A DNA stretch of 64,000 nt, taken from contig JAJIRX010000659.1 in NCBI GenBank assembly GCA_023853785.1, positions 1 through 64,000 on the forward strand, written 5' to 3'. The position numbers and the translations under genes are program-made. The notes under the pieces were generated by a model. It searched no databases. It saw only the letters and a program-made list of their open reading frames with translations, and was not told the DNA's origin. The stretch is from Psilocybe azurescens. Its lineage: Eukaryota > Basidiomycota > Agaricomycetes > Agaricales > Agrocybaceae. Numbering within the stretch: the first letter of the stretch is position 1; the number at the start of each line of letters is the position of its first letter. Below are positions 34,113 through 45,955 of the stretch, one piece after another.

Positions 34113-34390
34113 ACCCCAGACATAGCTCAAGGCAAAATAAAGATCTCCAGAGGTGGCTTAGACATGCACTTATCTATGGTGTCACTGACTGGCAAAAATT
34201 TAACCCTGGCTTCGCCCTCAGACACTTGGACAACCCCACAGCTTTGGCATACATGGCTCTCTATGATGCACCTCACAGACCAGTGACAGTTGCAGGATCT
34301 ATGGTATCTTGTACTGTATATGCAAACCCATATGGCCAGGGCACAGTGTCCCCATTCAACAATGTCACATTGTCCTCTTCAGTGCTGTAG
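34113..34390 (+). pseudogene. Gene fragment of about 90 codons, possibly EthD-like
   Basis: An uninterrupted plus frame from after the TAA near 34,111 to TAG at 34,388-34,390 includes YGVTDWQKFNPGFALRHLDN and ALAYMALYDAPHRPV. The pattern 'PGF..RH.DN..ALAYMALYD' recalls the ending of EthD-domain proteins of basidiomycetes, but there is no start codon context and I am not sure. The frame ends before any second domain. It may be an exon remnant or chance. Confidence 0.3.
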
Positions 34391-35081
34391 AAGGAGCCAT
34401 ATTTCTTCTTCTATTCAATAGTCACATTGCTCTTTCTGTACCAGATTGACAAAGGACTGGGTACTTGATAGGTTCTGGGTTGTTGTCAGCACTCACATTT
34501 GACAGAAATCACCAAGAGGCCCAACATCAATCGATGACAGGGTTTGAATAGTGTGAGACAACTTAGAGTATAAATATGTCTGTGAGGCTCACCCAAATAC
34601 TTGTCTTACACCATGATACTTGTGCCCATTTTTAGTACCCATGATTATATAATCGCAATTTCTGGTAATGGTTGCAAGTAAACAACCTCTTTTCAAGAAC
34701 TATGACATTCAATATACCTGAAATTTTAACTCTTTGACTTAATGTTTCCAATTAATATATTTCTGAATTTTGGAAAAGATTGATTGTATAGAAACTCTGC
34801 AAGATGCTTAGTTCTGATTGTATAAATTCAATTCAAATTGGTGATTAAATCTGTATTGCAATATTCATGCTCAGAAGTGTTTCTGCTGTCTAAAAATCAG
34901 CAGATGCACTTGTAATAGTCTCAAACATATTATTCATGATTTACCTAGACTAAGTACAACAATGGAAATGTTCTATTCTTCTAAACTCAGCACAAGTACT
35001 AAAAAGTGTGAAGTTGACTGATTGGTGTAGTGTCAACCTAATAATGGATGAATTTACATGTAAATTTGAGGTCATAATCTA
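34391..35081. other. AT-rich spacer
   Basis: No ORF or repeat of note between the fragment above and the Tc1-like element. Confidence 0.5.
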
Positions 35082-35297
35082 CAGTGAGAGACAAAACTGT
35101 ACCAATGTTTTAAATATTTCCAATAAATCATGAATAACTTGGGAACTAAGAAAGCTAGAGTCTTGAAATTTTAAAGATAGGTAGCCTTGGATATTATCTA
35201 TCTAACCATATGACAACAATTATATAATCATGTTTTCTTCCACACTATAAATTGTTTAATAAAATAAGTACATTGGTACAGTTTTGTCCCTCTCAGT
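35082..35297. repeat. Left inverted repeat of the Tc1-like element
   Basis: 216 bp with its own inverted ends (outer 35,082-35,108; inner 35,271-35,297). The unit alone has the form of a MITE. Confidence 0.9.
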
Positions 35298-35418
35298 CAA
35301 ATCACCTGACTTTGTTGATTACAACCAAATATATACAAATAAAATCACATGATTCAAGTGCAAAGAGTATATATACTCTTGTACATTGATTACAACACCC
35401 CCAACTTATCATTTCACC

Positions 35419-36428
35419 ATGCACCGACTTACCATTGCCCAACGCACTCACATTATCTTTCTTCTTAATAAAAGATTCTGCTCATCAAATTGAAGCAACT
35501 ACTGGTGTTTCCATGTCCTCTATATCTTGTATCCGCAACAAACACTGTCCTGATCTTGCCAAGTCCACTGGTGGCCGTCCTCAGAAACTTTCACCTCCAA
35601 TGTGCAGTATGCACTCCATCTTATCACTTCTCGCAAGGCTGAAAATGCTGTTGAGGTTACCAAAACCTTAAAGAAGTCACCAATCAGTCCCTCACACCAA
35701 AAACTGTTCATTGGGCTCTTGAAACATTGGTCTAAAGGCTGTAGTCAAGAAAAAATGGCCTCTACTCTCCAAAGCGCCATAAGAGGGAACGTATGGACTT
35801 TGCAATGGCTCACCTACACTGGACCATTGATGACTGGAAGAAGGTTGGCTTTACAGATGAGACTAAAGTCAATCATATGGGGTCAGATGGGAGGAAGTGG
35901 GTGTGGAAAACGCCAGGAGAAGCACTTTCTGATAGGCTGGTAGAAGGCACAGTCAAGTTTGGAGGAGGATCTTTGATGTTTTGGGGCTGTATATTTTGGG
36001 AAGGAGTTGGATATGGGGCCAAGATTGATGGTAGGATGGATGCTGATCTTTATGTCTCCATTCTGGAAGATGAACTCCAACAAAGCCTTGCATATTACAA
36101 CAAAAATCCTGAAGATGTCATTTTCAACAAGACAATGACCCAAAGCACAAGAGCAAAAAGCTATGAAGTGGCTAGAAGACAGTGGTATGGAGATTATGGT
36201 ATGGCCCCACAATCAGCAGACCTTAACCCAATTGAACACCTTTGGATTCATCTCAAAACAAGGCTTGGAGACTATGAAAACCATCCAACTAGTATAGCAG
36301 AACTTTGGGAAAGGGTTCAGAAGGTTTGGAATGAAATTCCAGCTTCTGTGTGTCAGAATTTGATAGAGAGTATGCCTAGAAGGGTAGCAGCTGTTGTAAA
36401 AGCCCAAGGAGGATACACCAAGTACTGA
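35419..36428 (+). pseudogene. Tc1/mariner-type DDE transposase, frameshifted
   Basis: The start at 35,419 (MHRLTIAQRTHII) follows a TATATATA at about 35,368. A frame change near 35,475 leads to the helix-turn-helix region (HQIEATTGVSMSSISCIRNK) and GGRPQKLSP. Further shifts occur between about 35,600 and 35,790. The catalytic part has DWKKVGFTDETKVNHMGSDG (first Asp), LVEGTVKFGGGSLMFWGCIF and KIDGRMDADLY. The second Asp motif, QQDNDPKH, is present near 36,125 but out of frame because one base is missing in the T run. The third acidic motif, SADLNPIEHLW, is in the main frame near 36,210. The end MPRRVAAVVKAQGGYTKY is typical, with stop at 36,426-36,428. At least four frame changes make it inactive; ends and length are otherwise complete. 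Confidence 0.93.
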
Positions 36429-36456
36429 TTATTGTAATATAGTATATAATTTTCAA

Positions 36457-36668
36457 GAGGGACAAAACTGTACCAATGTACTTATTTTATTAAACAATTT
36501 ATAGTGTGGGAAGAAAACATGATTACATAATTGTTGTCATATGGCTAGATAGATAATATCCAAGGCTACCTATCTTTAAAATTTCAAGACTCTAGCCTTC
36601 TTAGTTCCTAAGTTATTCACGATTTATTAGAAATACCTGAAACATTGGTACAGTTTTGTCCCTCACTG
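36457..36668. repeat. Right inverted repeat of the Tc1-like element
   Basis: 212 bp, inverted partner of 35,082-35,297. It begins only 28 bp after the transposase stop. Confidence 0.9.
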
Positions 36669-36670
36669 TA

Positions 36671-38429
36671 TTAAAGGACCAAATGCTCCCCTTTTAGTTT
36701 CTGAGATTTATTTATTCTATTTGTTAAGAACCAGGCCATTTAATGTTGACTAACCAGGAGACAAAAGCTATCAAATTACATAATCATGGATACTAAAAAC
36801 GGACATGAGTAGAGCTTACTACTGATGTAGTGAAATTCAAGAAGGAAATGAGGCAAAAGAGATGGAAGAATAAAAATTAGCTGTAAAGGTCTTCAGCACC
36901 CAAATATCAGATTTGAAGCTGATAATCATGATATAAAATCACTGTCAGTTTTACATATTACTGTAATTGATATTTTATTCTCCAGAGGCCCTCCCAAAGC
37001 AATAGAATTACATCAGGTCTTTTGTTCCCAGAGTGATCAGATAGGAGAAGGGTCAGGTCTACTGGATTTTCTACACATCAATTTTCTGTGAAACAAATTC
37101 CCAGCAGCTTACACTGTTGTTCAATTGGACATCTGTATCCAACAATAGCCAAAAATAAAACAGTGTAATAGGGAAGGATACATTGGATATATCTTGGTCA
37201 AATTGTTGAAATGTTGATATCCCTGCCAACAGTCTGAGCCAATGGATCTTATCAAAAACACAGCTTAGACTAGATTAGTATGTTCAAACTCAGTAACTTG
37301 GGCCAAGTAGCTTGGAAATCATACAAAGTAGGTCAGCTTTGGCCCAATATTTATCCAGACAGCAGAACATGCATGAATAGACTGTAATAAAGTCTAATGT
37401 CTATTCCTGACATGGTTGGTAAGCTATTACTCAGATATGACTAACCCATTAGTCAGAATGACTGATCAGAGCAATCTGGTCTTACTAATTCATAATCAAG
37501 ATGACTCAATTGATAATCCACCCATGATGTTATTGGTAATGAGTTGATTGACTCTATTGTAATTAGCTAGTAAGACCCCTAACATTCTTGCAAATGCAAA
37601 AAGATTACAAAGGTAACAATAAAAGGATTAGAAATCAATAGTTTATTTGCTAAGAATAAGTGTTTAGCTTAGTAAACACATACTTATTTTAAGAGTACAT
37701 AATAATATTCCTTACATACAATAGCTACTTTGTATACCCCTCCAAAGTCATTTAGCCAGTGCATACCCTCACTCACAAGTTTTATACAGCCAATTGCATT
37801 CATAATGCCCTCTCACCCTAAGTGATTTCTCTCCCAATAGACAATTTACATCCACTGTCGAGGAAAGTCTGTGAGCATTCTTGTAACTTCAATGCACATA
37901 GTCAAGTGATTGACAACACTTGGGCCCTAGTGTCAATTCCACTGTCCAGAACAACTAGTGCAGACTGCACCCCAGGTCAGTCACATTCTGCTGTGCTAGA
38001 GACTAACTCAGATCTATCCAGATAGTGTCCATATCCAAACCATGGATATTTGCCAAATATAGTTTGCATATGGTTTGGATACACTAATCTGTTTAAGACC
38101 TGTGCCCCAAGAGGGTGGCAGCAGTGGCTTAGCAGCAGTGACATGTCAGTAAAGTAGTGCATGGATTAAATTCCATCCCCTGTAGCCAATTATTGTCCTC
38201 ATATTTGTGTGCATTAGAAAAGAAAGAGCAGTATAATTTAAATATAGCAAAATATAAGCCAAAATGATTGTAATTTTTACACAATAAAGGTGACAAGGTT
38301 CAATTTACATTCTTGCTGATAGTTATTTTCAATCTTCACCTTCTGACCTCATCCTCAGCTTTACCCATTCAGTCACTTCTGAGAATTTTGGAAAAATAGA
38401 GGTCTGTAGACAGTGAAGACTGGTGAATA
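36671..38429. other. AT-rich gene-free stretch
   Basis: No supportable gene. An imperfect inverted repeat, TCCAAACCAT..ATGGTTTGGA, lies near 38,033-38,080. No other feature seen. Confidence 0.5.
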
Positions 38430-39428
38430 CTTTACAGGTACTGCTAATTCACATACATTATCAATTTCCATCAAGACAAACACAATGTACACAGACATTA
38501 TGATAGCATCCACTAAAAATCCAATTAACAAGTATCATGTGTCAGGTATCAAAACCAGATATACATTGAGATACTGAACATCTGTAAAATTCCAATATCA
38601 TCACACACAGTTCACTGTAGTCTGTCATAAAGATTTGACTGGTGTAATAGGAAATATATCAAGGTGGTGTTGAGAGATGATGGTGGTACAAGTTCAAGAG
38701 GTGTTGCCCAGATCCACTCCCATTGACTCTCACGAGTGCAGTTCTTACTCTCACGAAAATTGCGCACGAAATTACCCCAAATACATATCATTTCTCTCAC
38801 ATGTACATCAGTCAAATCAGCCAGTAGGCCGAGACATTCAAGTCATGACAGAATTTCATTTGCATCGTTATTAATGTTGTGTGAGAGTTAAAAGGGACAG
38901 AGAAACATGCAGTTTTAATAAGATAAAGGAGAGTGTAGACGAACATGCGAAACAAGAGGGTATATATCATTCCAAGAAATGGCAAATGTGAACAACCAAA
39001 TAAAAGCAAGTGACGTTCCAAGGCAAACACAAACTCGAGCAAGAAGGTAACAATGACTTGTCTTTTCAACACAGACACCTAACGACAAGGACCAACAGGC
39101 TACCAGAAAAAACAAAATAAAATAAGGTCGAAAGGGCGAATGGAAAAAGAAAATGGCGAAGCAAATGTAGCATTAAAAGACCATGTCGTGAAAGTGCGAT
39201 TATCGAACCGATGTCGATGTCGATGTCGGTTGTTTTGGGAATATTGGGGACTGACTTGGAATTTTTGGTGAATGCCGAACAGGAAGGGAGGCCATGCATG
39301 AGACGCAATGCGACGATGAATGCGATGATACGGCGGTGTAACGAGGTGGTGACGACGGGGGATGACAGCGGAAGCAGAGAATGAGGGAGAGGGAAGCGAA
39401 GGAGACAACGAGCGGTGACTGACACCAT

Positions 39429-42400
39429 CTACTCGGGCTTGATCTTCCAAAACACAGTCGCAGCAGCGACACTGAGTAGCACCACGCCCACCGCCGTCTG
39501 CGTGTCGATGCTGTTGTTGCCGTCCCGGTCCTTCCCATGTGACGACGAAGAAAGCTTGCCATTGAGTGACTGTACGAGCCAATCCCAAATCGCAGACGAT
39601 GACATTGACAAGTCGACGTGGCCACGAACCGATGAAACCCACGCCGTCGGTAATGAAGAAGCCCACGACGAGGACATCAAAGAAACCCACGAAGGAAGCA
39701 CGACCGTCCAAGCAAACACCAACCCCGACCACACCCACACTCAAAAAGAAACAAGACCCAGAACGTAATCAGCAACGCATCCTTCGCAAACGTCAAATAA
39801 AAAACACTCGCCCTGCTTTCTTCATCTCCCTGTTCATCGTCATCGTCATTGTCGGCGTGGTGCCCGGAAACCGATTCGCCGTCGAGATCCAGCCCAGACG
39901 AGTCCACGCTCAAAGGGTGATGATGATGGCGCTCCTTGGCCAACTCCCCGTCGTCCAGCGAGGACTTGACGCTCTCGGAAAGTTTGAACACCACAGAAGG
40001 CTCAGGCGTCGCGAGGCTCCTCTCCGGATACAGCACCTTTCCAATGCCCACCACAGCCTTTTCCTTCGCCGCCGCCTCCTCCTCTCCCCCAGACACCTCC
40101 CCATCGCCCTCGGCCTCGGCCTCGCTAGCACTCCCACTTCCACTACCAGCAGCCGTAGCCGCAGCGACAGCCGCCCGCTTCTTCCTCCTCTTATACCTTC
40201 CAGAATCCGAGCCCGAACTCTGCGAACGCGGACTCGGCGAGGTCACCAACCCACCCCTCGCATGGCTCTTCGACCCTTCCTCTCCTTCTCCCACTCCCAC
40301 ACCCGCCCCCGCAGCAGCAGCTTGGCAGCCCTCATCCGCTCCAACCCAAATTCCACCAACCACGCCCGCACCTCCCACTCCTCCAGTGCCCTATCCAATC
40401 GCGCCCGCTCGTCCGCCCACTCCTCTCGCACCGCGCTCCACTGGCCCTCGACTGCCTTTTTCCAGAGCTCGCATTTTCTCAGCGAGGGTGTGTGTGAGCG
40501 CATCGTCGTCATCGTGCTCGGGGCTCGCCTCCGCCTCCGCCTCGGTCTCGGTCTTGGTGGCGCTGACGTCGACGGCAGAGGAAGTCGGCACAGCAGCAGC
40601 AGCAGTAGCACCCCTCAACAACCCCTCCAGCTCCTCCACCTTGCGCTCCAACCCGCGAATCGTGTCCTGCGCGAGCGCATGCTGCTGCTCCAGCGCCGCC
40701 GTCAGCGCGACGGCGCTCGACACCTACAGGGAGAGCTTCGTGACCTCCTGCTTGAGCACGTCGCCGTCGTTGCTGCGTTCGTGTACTGCTCCTTCGCGAT
40801 CTGAGTCTTCGTGGCGCTGCTGCTGGTGCTCAGCCTCAGCCTCGACATCGGACTCGGACTCGGACTCTCCATCCTCGCCCTCATGCGACTCCACCCGCCT
40901 CCGCGCAAGCGCCGAACTCACACCGCCCTCCTCGCCTGATCGCTCATGACCATACCTAACATGAACGGCGCAGGCGTTCCTGGCCGCCCGGCACCCAGGT
41001 CCTCTCGCCGCCTCTCCTCCGCGTCAGCGTCTTCTTCTGTCTCTGTCTCCTCCGCTGCCGTCTCCGACTTGACTTCCGTCTTCTCGTGACCGTCCTCCTC
41101 CTCCTCATGCTGCACCTCTTGCCCTTACCCGCCCTCCACAAGAAGATGCCCATGCACGTCCTCACCGCGCTCAACACGCGCAAGCGCCTCCTCATCCTTC
41201 TCCTCCACGCTCTCCAGCTCATGCGGCACGACCGTCGAGATGCTCCGCGCATTATCATCATCATCGTCCTCCTTTTCTCCCTCGCCATCCTGCTCGTCAC
41301 TATCTTGCTCCTCGATGTCCTCATCCTCATGCCCACGCTGCTGCTCCTGTTCACCCTGCTCATGTCCCGCCCCCGCCCCGCTCATAATCATCTCCCGCAA
41401 CACTCCCACCTCGCGCCTCATCGCCTCCTGCTCCTGCGGTATGCTCTCCAGCTGGCGCACCCGCACCAAGTGGCCCGCGAGGCGCAGCTGCGACTGCAGG
41501 TCCTGGATGATGCCAGCTGGGAGCGCGGGGACGTGAGCGTTGTTGTTGTCGCTTGCAGTGGTAGTGGTGGGTTGGGAGGAGGTAGCTGGCGCAGCGGAGA
41601 AAGACGTGGCGCCAACAGATGTCATTTGTTCTGCAGGCGGGGAGACAACAACGTCGTGGACGTCCCTGACCCTTCTGCCGCCGCCTCCTTCTTCCCCGCC
41701 ACCTCCGTCAAAATCGAGGCTGGAATAGTGACAGGTGCAGGTGATCCCTTGCTCGAACTTCTGGTAGCGGCGGGTGCAACAGCAGCAGCGGGCTGGGAAG
41801 GCAGCGGTGGTTGCGCGATATCCGGCGGCGGAGCACGTACGGGCGGGAGATATGCTGGGAACGACGGGAGATTCGCAGGCTACGAGTAGAATACAAAGAG
41901 AATGCCGTCAGCATACATGCCCACAAAAATCAAACCATGAAAAAAACAGAAAAAACTCACCCCCATAAGAACATTCCCCACCTCGCCCATCACACCCATC
42001 AACCCGCCCAACTTCGCCCCCGTCTCGCGGCTCTTCTGCACCTCGCCCTGCAGCCTGCTCAAAATCACATCGAACGTCAAGCTCTCGTCTTGCCCGGGGG
42101 CCTTAATCCAATCCCGCCCATGCAGCCGAGGCCCTGGGCGAGCTGCGGGTGGCGCAGTTGCTGGGACCGGGCTTGAGCGTGCGCTTGGGAGTGGGCGGGT
42201 GGCGAGGGGAAGTTCTGCTGGGTCTGCTGTTGGGCGCCGTTGGCCCCTTCGCCGCCGTTCAGCCCTCCCAAACCGCCAATCGCACCATGCAGCTGCCGCC
42301 CATGCTTCCAACGCCGCCCATGCTTCCAACGCCGCCCATGCTTCCAACGCCGCTCAGCCCCGTAACATACGGGTGTTGCTGCCCATGCAGCCCCCACCTG

Positions 42401-43011
42401 TACCAGAGCCAGCATGCATCTGCTGGTGCTACCGCTAATGCTGCTTCTCCCTGGCGGCGACTTGTGCATCTTGCTTGGTGAATACGCACACGGCGCGCGC
42501 GGCAACTTTGTCGTGGATGATTGCTTTATTGTCTTCGCCGGAGATGTCGATGCCAGATTCCTATCAAAGAGGGAGCGGTGAGCAGGGTGACAGAAAGAAA
42601 AGGAGGGGGAAGGAGGAGAAGGAAGGAAGGACGTACGATGATATTACCGCTCTTGAGCTTTCCCTCGCTGCTCAGCCTCTCGCCATTGATAAAAGCCTCA
42701 TTCGAGCTCTTCATGTCCTTAATATAAATCTACGAAACATCCAAGAAAAATATCTATATGTTAGTCCACCGAAAAAGAAAAAGAAAAAGCCGATAAAACG
42801 CACCTTTCCACCCTCCTGCCACACCTCCGCATACTGCCTGCTTAGCACTTTCCTATCAAAAATCAATTCCGCTCCCCAGCTTCGGTGCCCAGGTATCGTT
42901 CAGCGGGTACAGGTAGAGCGCCGGGAAGAGGGCATTCGAGGGCGGAGAGTTGGATTGCTGCTGAAGAGGCTGCGCAAAGGGTGCAGGTGAGGGTATGATG
43001 CGGTGTGCCAT
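39429..43011 (-). pseudogene. FHA-domain tail-anchored protein (Far10/Vps64/SLMAP-like), copy 1
   Basis: SLMAP/Far10-type proteins are scaffold subunits of STRIPAK complexes, anchored to ER or nuclear envelope by a C-terminal helix; their FHA domain binds phospho-threonine. Minus strand in order: start at 43,011 (MAHRIIPSPAPFAQPL), YPLNDTW, then a deletion that fuses TWAP to KLGSG and removes the GRRTS part; FDRKVLSRQYAEVW (about 42,850); intron; IYIKDMKSSNEAFINGERLS (about 42,720), where the usual NGT is NEA; a Gln/Pro-rich part; coiled coil LVRVRQLESIPQEQEAMRRE (about 41,450); an acidic stretch; further coiled coils (VSSAVALTAALEQQHALAQ, about 40,700; EEWADERARLDRALEEW, about 40,430); basic YKRRKKRA; and tail VGVVLLSVAAATVFWKIKPE ending at 39,429. 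The FHA deletion and several frame changes mark a pseudogene. Confidence 0.8.
42301..42354. repeat. 18 bp tandem repeat, three copies, in FHA copy 1
   Basis: Unit CATGCTTCCAACGCCGCC repeated three times. On the coding (minus) strand it gives repeated GSMGGV. It falls in the part deleted from copy 2, so the ancestral repeat number cannot be told here. Confidence 0.95.
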
Positions 43012-43029
43012 GTTATGTTATGGGTGGAT

Positions 43030-43120
43030 ACGGGTATGGGTGAGGTGGGGGTATGGATGGATGGATGGATCGGGTGAGGTGGGGAGGGGGGGGGGGGGGG
43101 TTGAGTGAGGTGAGATGTGC
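43030..43120. promoter_or_regulatory. GATG repeats and G-run upstream of FHA copy 1
   Basis: Just upstream of the minus-strand start are GGATGGATGGATGGAT and a run of about 17 G interrupted once (GGGGAGGGGG..). Copy 2 has GGATGGATGGATGGATGGAT and GGTGGGGTGGGTGGGGTGGGG at 62,216-62,262. Both could form G-quadruplexes on the plus strand. Any regulatory role is inference. Confidence 0.4.
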
Positions 43121-43403
43121 ATGATGGTGTTTTTATCTCTGCTGAAAAGTCGAGGGTGGTCGTATCTGAAGCTCTCCAAAGGCCCTAAGCGGCTTTACAG
43201 ACAGGCGGCTAGGACGAGGACGAAAGGAACCATGGTGGGTTTCCGAAAGGACGGCCCTGCCACAGAGCTGCCTAGCTTGGTGTGACCTCAACCATCCTGT
43301 TGAGATATAGGAAAGTAGTTTTTAGGTTGAAAAATAAACGGAGGAGAACTAAAATGGCACAGAAAAGAAACAAATGCATATTGAATACCACCCATCTCGT
43401 GGT

Positions 43404-43725
43404 TCAGATGAGCGTGGTATCGCATGTCGGACGTTGTTGTGATCGTTTGATACTGTTTAGGGGAGGTCGAAACGTGATCAAAGGCCAACATGGCCCACAT
43501 GTCCAAGGTCTTCAAATTCGGGACAGTACTTAAAACATATCTAATTGACTTCTGCACATCCTTCTAATGGTAAAAATCAAGTAAATTTATGAAGTCGTCA
43601 TCATATTCTTAGACTGTGGAGTAAAAGACTGTGCTCCTTACTGCATCTCGTACGCCTCACTCGACAAATCTCATTGCCAAGGTGTACTCGAGGTATGTCA
43701 TTTTTGGATTGCAGTAACTTCTTAA
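43404..43725 (+). repeat. Segment present only in duplication copy 1, related to dispersed repeat
   Basis: Interrupts sequence that is nearly contiguous in copy 2 around 62,523. It contains GCGTGGTATCGCATG, GTTTGATACTGTTTAGGGG and AACGTGATCAAAGGCC, which match 30,450-30,640 and, less well, 17,130. It is either an insertion in copy 1 or a deletion in copy 2; no clean target duplication seen. Confidence 0.55.
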
Positions 43726-44382
43726 CTAACGTTCAAAGGTCATAGTATACGAAACATGCACAACTCGGAACCTATTACAACTGTCAGATAATCTACCCCG
43801 CCTCCGACCTCTCTTCCTGATTACCTCTTCCTCGATACACACACGTACAATGGTTTATTTCAGCCAAATTCCCATCCGACAACGCATATCCAGCATGCGA
43901 ATGGGCATGCGGAGCCGACTTCTCGAGGACAGAATATCATACAAAGGATTCTTATTTCTGTCCGAGTCCCTTTCCAGTGAACCTCCACTGTAGAAATCAA
44001 GATTGTTTTGTACATATGCGTACTTATGAAGTTCACAAATGAACAGTGCATCTTAAAACCTTACCCCTTCCCATTCTTCTCCACAAATCCCCTTTCCCGC
44101 GTACTTCTACCATTATTGTCGCACCTACCTTCCTTTGTTTGGGTACAGTATGGAACAACTCAGGGTGTGTCATTCATTTTCTTGACGAATAATAATGTAT
44201 AATACTCTGAGCTTGATTCTAATTCGCGAACCAGTCTCCTCATTACCATTATTCTGGACGCATATATACGTATCGTTTGCTCACCAAACCCCAGGAGAAA
44301 CCACGTCCAGAATGCAAAATTAATATATAGCACCGCGATACTCTGCCTCTTCAAATCCAGCATAAATGTAAGTTCAAATTTA

Positions 44383-44830
44383 TCTTCTAGATCCAAAGAT
44401 TCGATGTAGTACAATCTTCAGTAGAAGTGAGGAGAGAGCTCGTTTGACATTGCGCCACGGACTCAGAACATGATACGCGGTTTCTACGGCATACATCGAT
44501 TGAAGATTGTTCCAGATGGTAAGAATGCAGGCACTCTGGAACAGAATGAGAGATCACATAGGAGTATTGATGAAGGACGATGCGGGTACGTGAGGTGCGT
44601 CATCGAGAACGGATGTTCATACGCCTTCGACTTCGTCAGGTTGTTCATCTTCATCCTCTCTGTTATCAATCTTGCTCGCCTATTCTTCCATAGCATATAT
44701 ACCTGATCCACAACAATATCTAGGGCTCTCAACAACCCCTACGCCTGCCAGAGTACCATCCCACCAAACACAAATCCATCCGACTGTCATCATGCACTTG
44801 AAGTATTTGTGGACTCGAAATTATAGACCG
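44383..44830. repeat. Duplicate of 33,504-33,934
   Basis: Shares GTAGAAGTGA.GAGAGAGC-like sequence, GAAGGACGATGCGGGT, CTTCCATAGCATAT and CTGATCCACAACAA with the 33.5 kb copy in the same orientation. It joins directly onto the right end of segmental duplication copy 1. Non-coding or too decayed to read. Confidence 0.75.
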
Positions 44831-45849
44831 TCACCAACAGTCTCGATATCCACCGCCTCATGTACGCCATCGTCTGAGCACCTCAGGACCCCATATCCGC
44901 ATTTACGTTGTTATTGTTCATAGGGATGGAGAACGCCCGGATGTCTAATACCATTGGCTCTTTTACCAAATCTTGTAGTATTCATCATGGGGATCAGCAA
45001 TTTGTTCTCGGCTTTCCATCGAAACCTGGATAACTGAGTCTACATAAGCGGTCTGACATGTTATTTTCGATTCATAATGAAGAGGTTTGATTATTTGTCT
45101 GCATGTTGTCGGGATTCTGAACGTGACTCGGCAGTTCGATGCTCGACAGATCGAGAAACTCCATCCAAGGCAATAGGCGTTCGTCCTTTCCGGCGTCTTT
45201 CCCACTTGAAGCTTCTGCAAGTTCACATCACACGGCATTTTCTGTGTCCGTGACATTTAATTTTGAACAAGTGGTTATATTTAGCTGACTGGTGTTCGTG
45301 ACATGTGAAATCGATTCATAATGAAAGGGGTGATAAGCATCACTACAACGAAGTTATCCATTTATCGAAATAAATCTCAACCGGTTATAGTGATGACCGT
45401 GAACCTCGCGTGAACTGAAGAAGAAGAGATATGCCAAGACATCCTACTCGTGTGGCCGGAGGCTTGAGCTTGGTCACTCTCGCAACCGTGTCAATAGGCA
45501 CCTGGAATCAACAATAACCCGGCGATAAGACTATGAACTAGTCGAAATTTAGACCTGGAACAGGGATAAACAAAGACTTTGTGTGTACATGAGCGAAATT
45601 GCGTTTTGATTTTTATTTAATGGCGGTGTATATTATAAATAAGACAAGTTCTGGGAAGAAAACCAGTGTGTGAGAATTTGGGATGCGAGCATCGCTAAAA
45701 ATATACACAGGCGTTTCTTGCTGCCCGGTATGTTTAATAGATGTGTCAAGGCCCTTCAACTGTCGCGATTCGGCGTTTTAGAAATTCAACCACAAAATTT
45801 TAACGCACAAAGCAGTTCCAAGACATTCAGGGATGCGAAGGGGACCACA
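44831..45849. other. Spacer before the secreted protein gene
   Basis: A minus-strand 97-residue ORF (45,256-44,963) starting MSRTQKMPCDVNLQKLQVGK has normal composition but no recognisable domain; it might be a small gene. GATTCATAATGAA occurs twice (45,069 and 45,312). Otherwise nothing seen. Confidence 0.3.
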
Positions 45850-45850
45850 G

Positions 45851-45858
45851 TATATAAG
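45851..45858 (+). promoter_or_regulatory. TATA box of the secreted protein gene
   Basis: TATATAAG lies about 105 bp before the ATG at 45,956, a usual distance for a fungal gene with a 60-80 nt leader. A CA-rich stretch (ACATAACAACA) directly precedes the ATG. Confidence 0.65.
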
Positions 45859-45955
45859 CTCAAGTGAGCGGTCGCATATCTTCAGTTCACTGAATCACTC
45901 TAAGGGTTCCCGCAAAGATAAAGACAATTTCAAAGCAAACTATCACATAACAACA

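Larger units (their letters stand above)
35082..36668 (+). mobile_element. Complete Tc1/mariner-like element (1587 bp)
   Basis: Flanked by TA dinucleotides (35,080-35,081 and 36,669-36,670), the Tc1/mariner target. The left end is CAGTGAGAGACAAAACTGTA. The right end, on the reverse strand, is CAGTGAGGGACAAAACTGTA. Inverted repeats run 35,082-35,297 and 36,457-36,668, over 200 bp each and about 93 percent identical by eye. Each repeat is itself bounded by the CAGTGAGGGACAAAACTGTA motif and its complement (inner copies at 35,271-35,297 and 36,457-36,478). It encodes one damaged transposase. Confidence 0.95.
38430..44360. repeat. Segmental duplication, copy 1
   Basis: Direct duplicate of 57,800-63,245. 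Shared markers: TTCACATACATTATCAATTT (38,448 and 57,824), GAGTGCAGTTCTTACTCT (38,734 and 58,057), the FHA gene, AACTCGGAACCTATT (43,762 and 62,574), and ATTCTGGACGCATA (44,251 and 63,136). Both copies keep the same order. Copy 1 alone has about 320 bp near 43,404-43,725 and about 350 bp inside the gene at 42,236-42,585. Confidence 0.9.

Noticed and set aside
39566..40949. Plus-strand ORFs of 412 and 337 codons over the FHA gene
   Set aside because: They are mirrors of the GC-rich minus-strand coding sequence; Ser/Pro/Ala-rich, with no domain, and the minus strand has FHA, coiled-coil and tail-anchor signatures.
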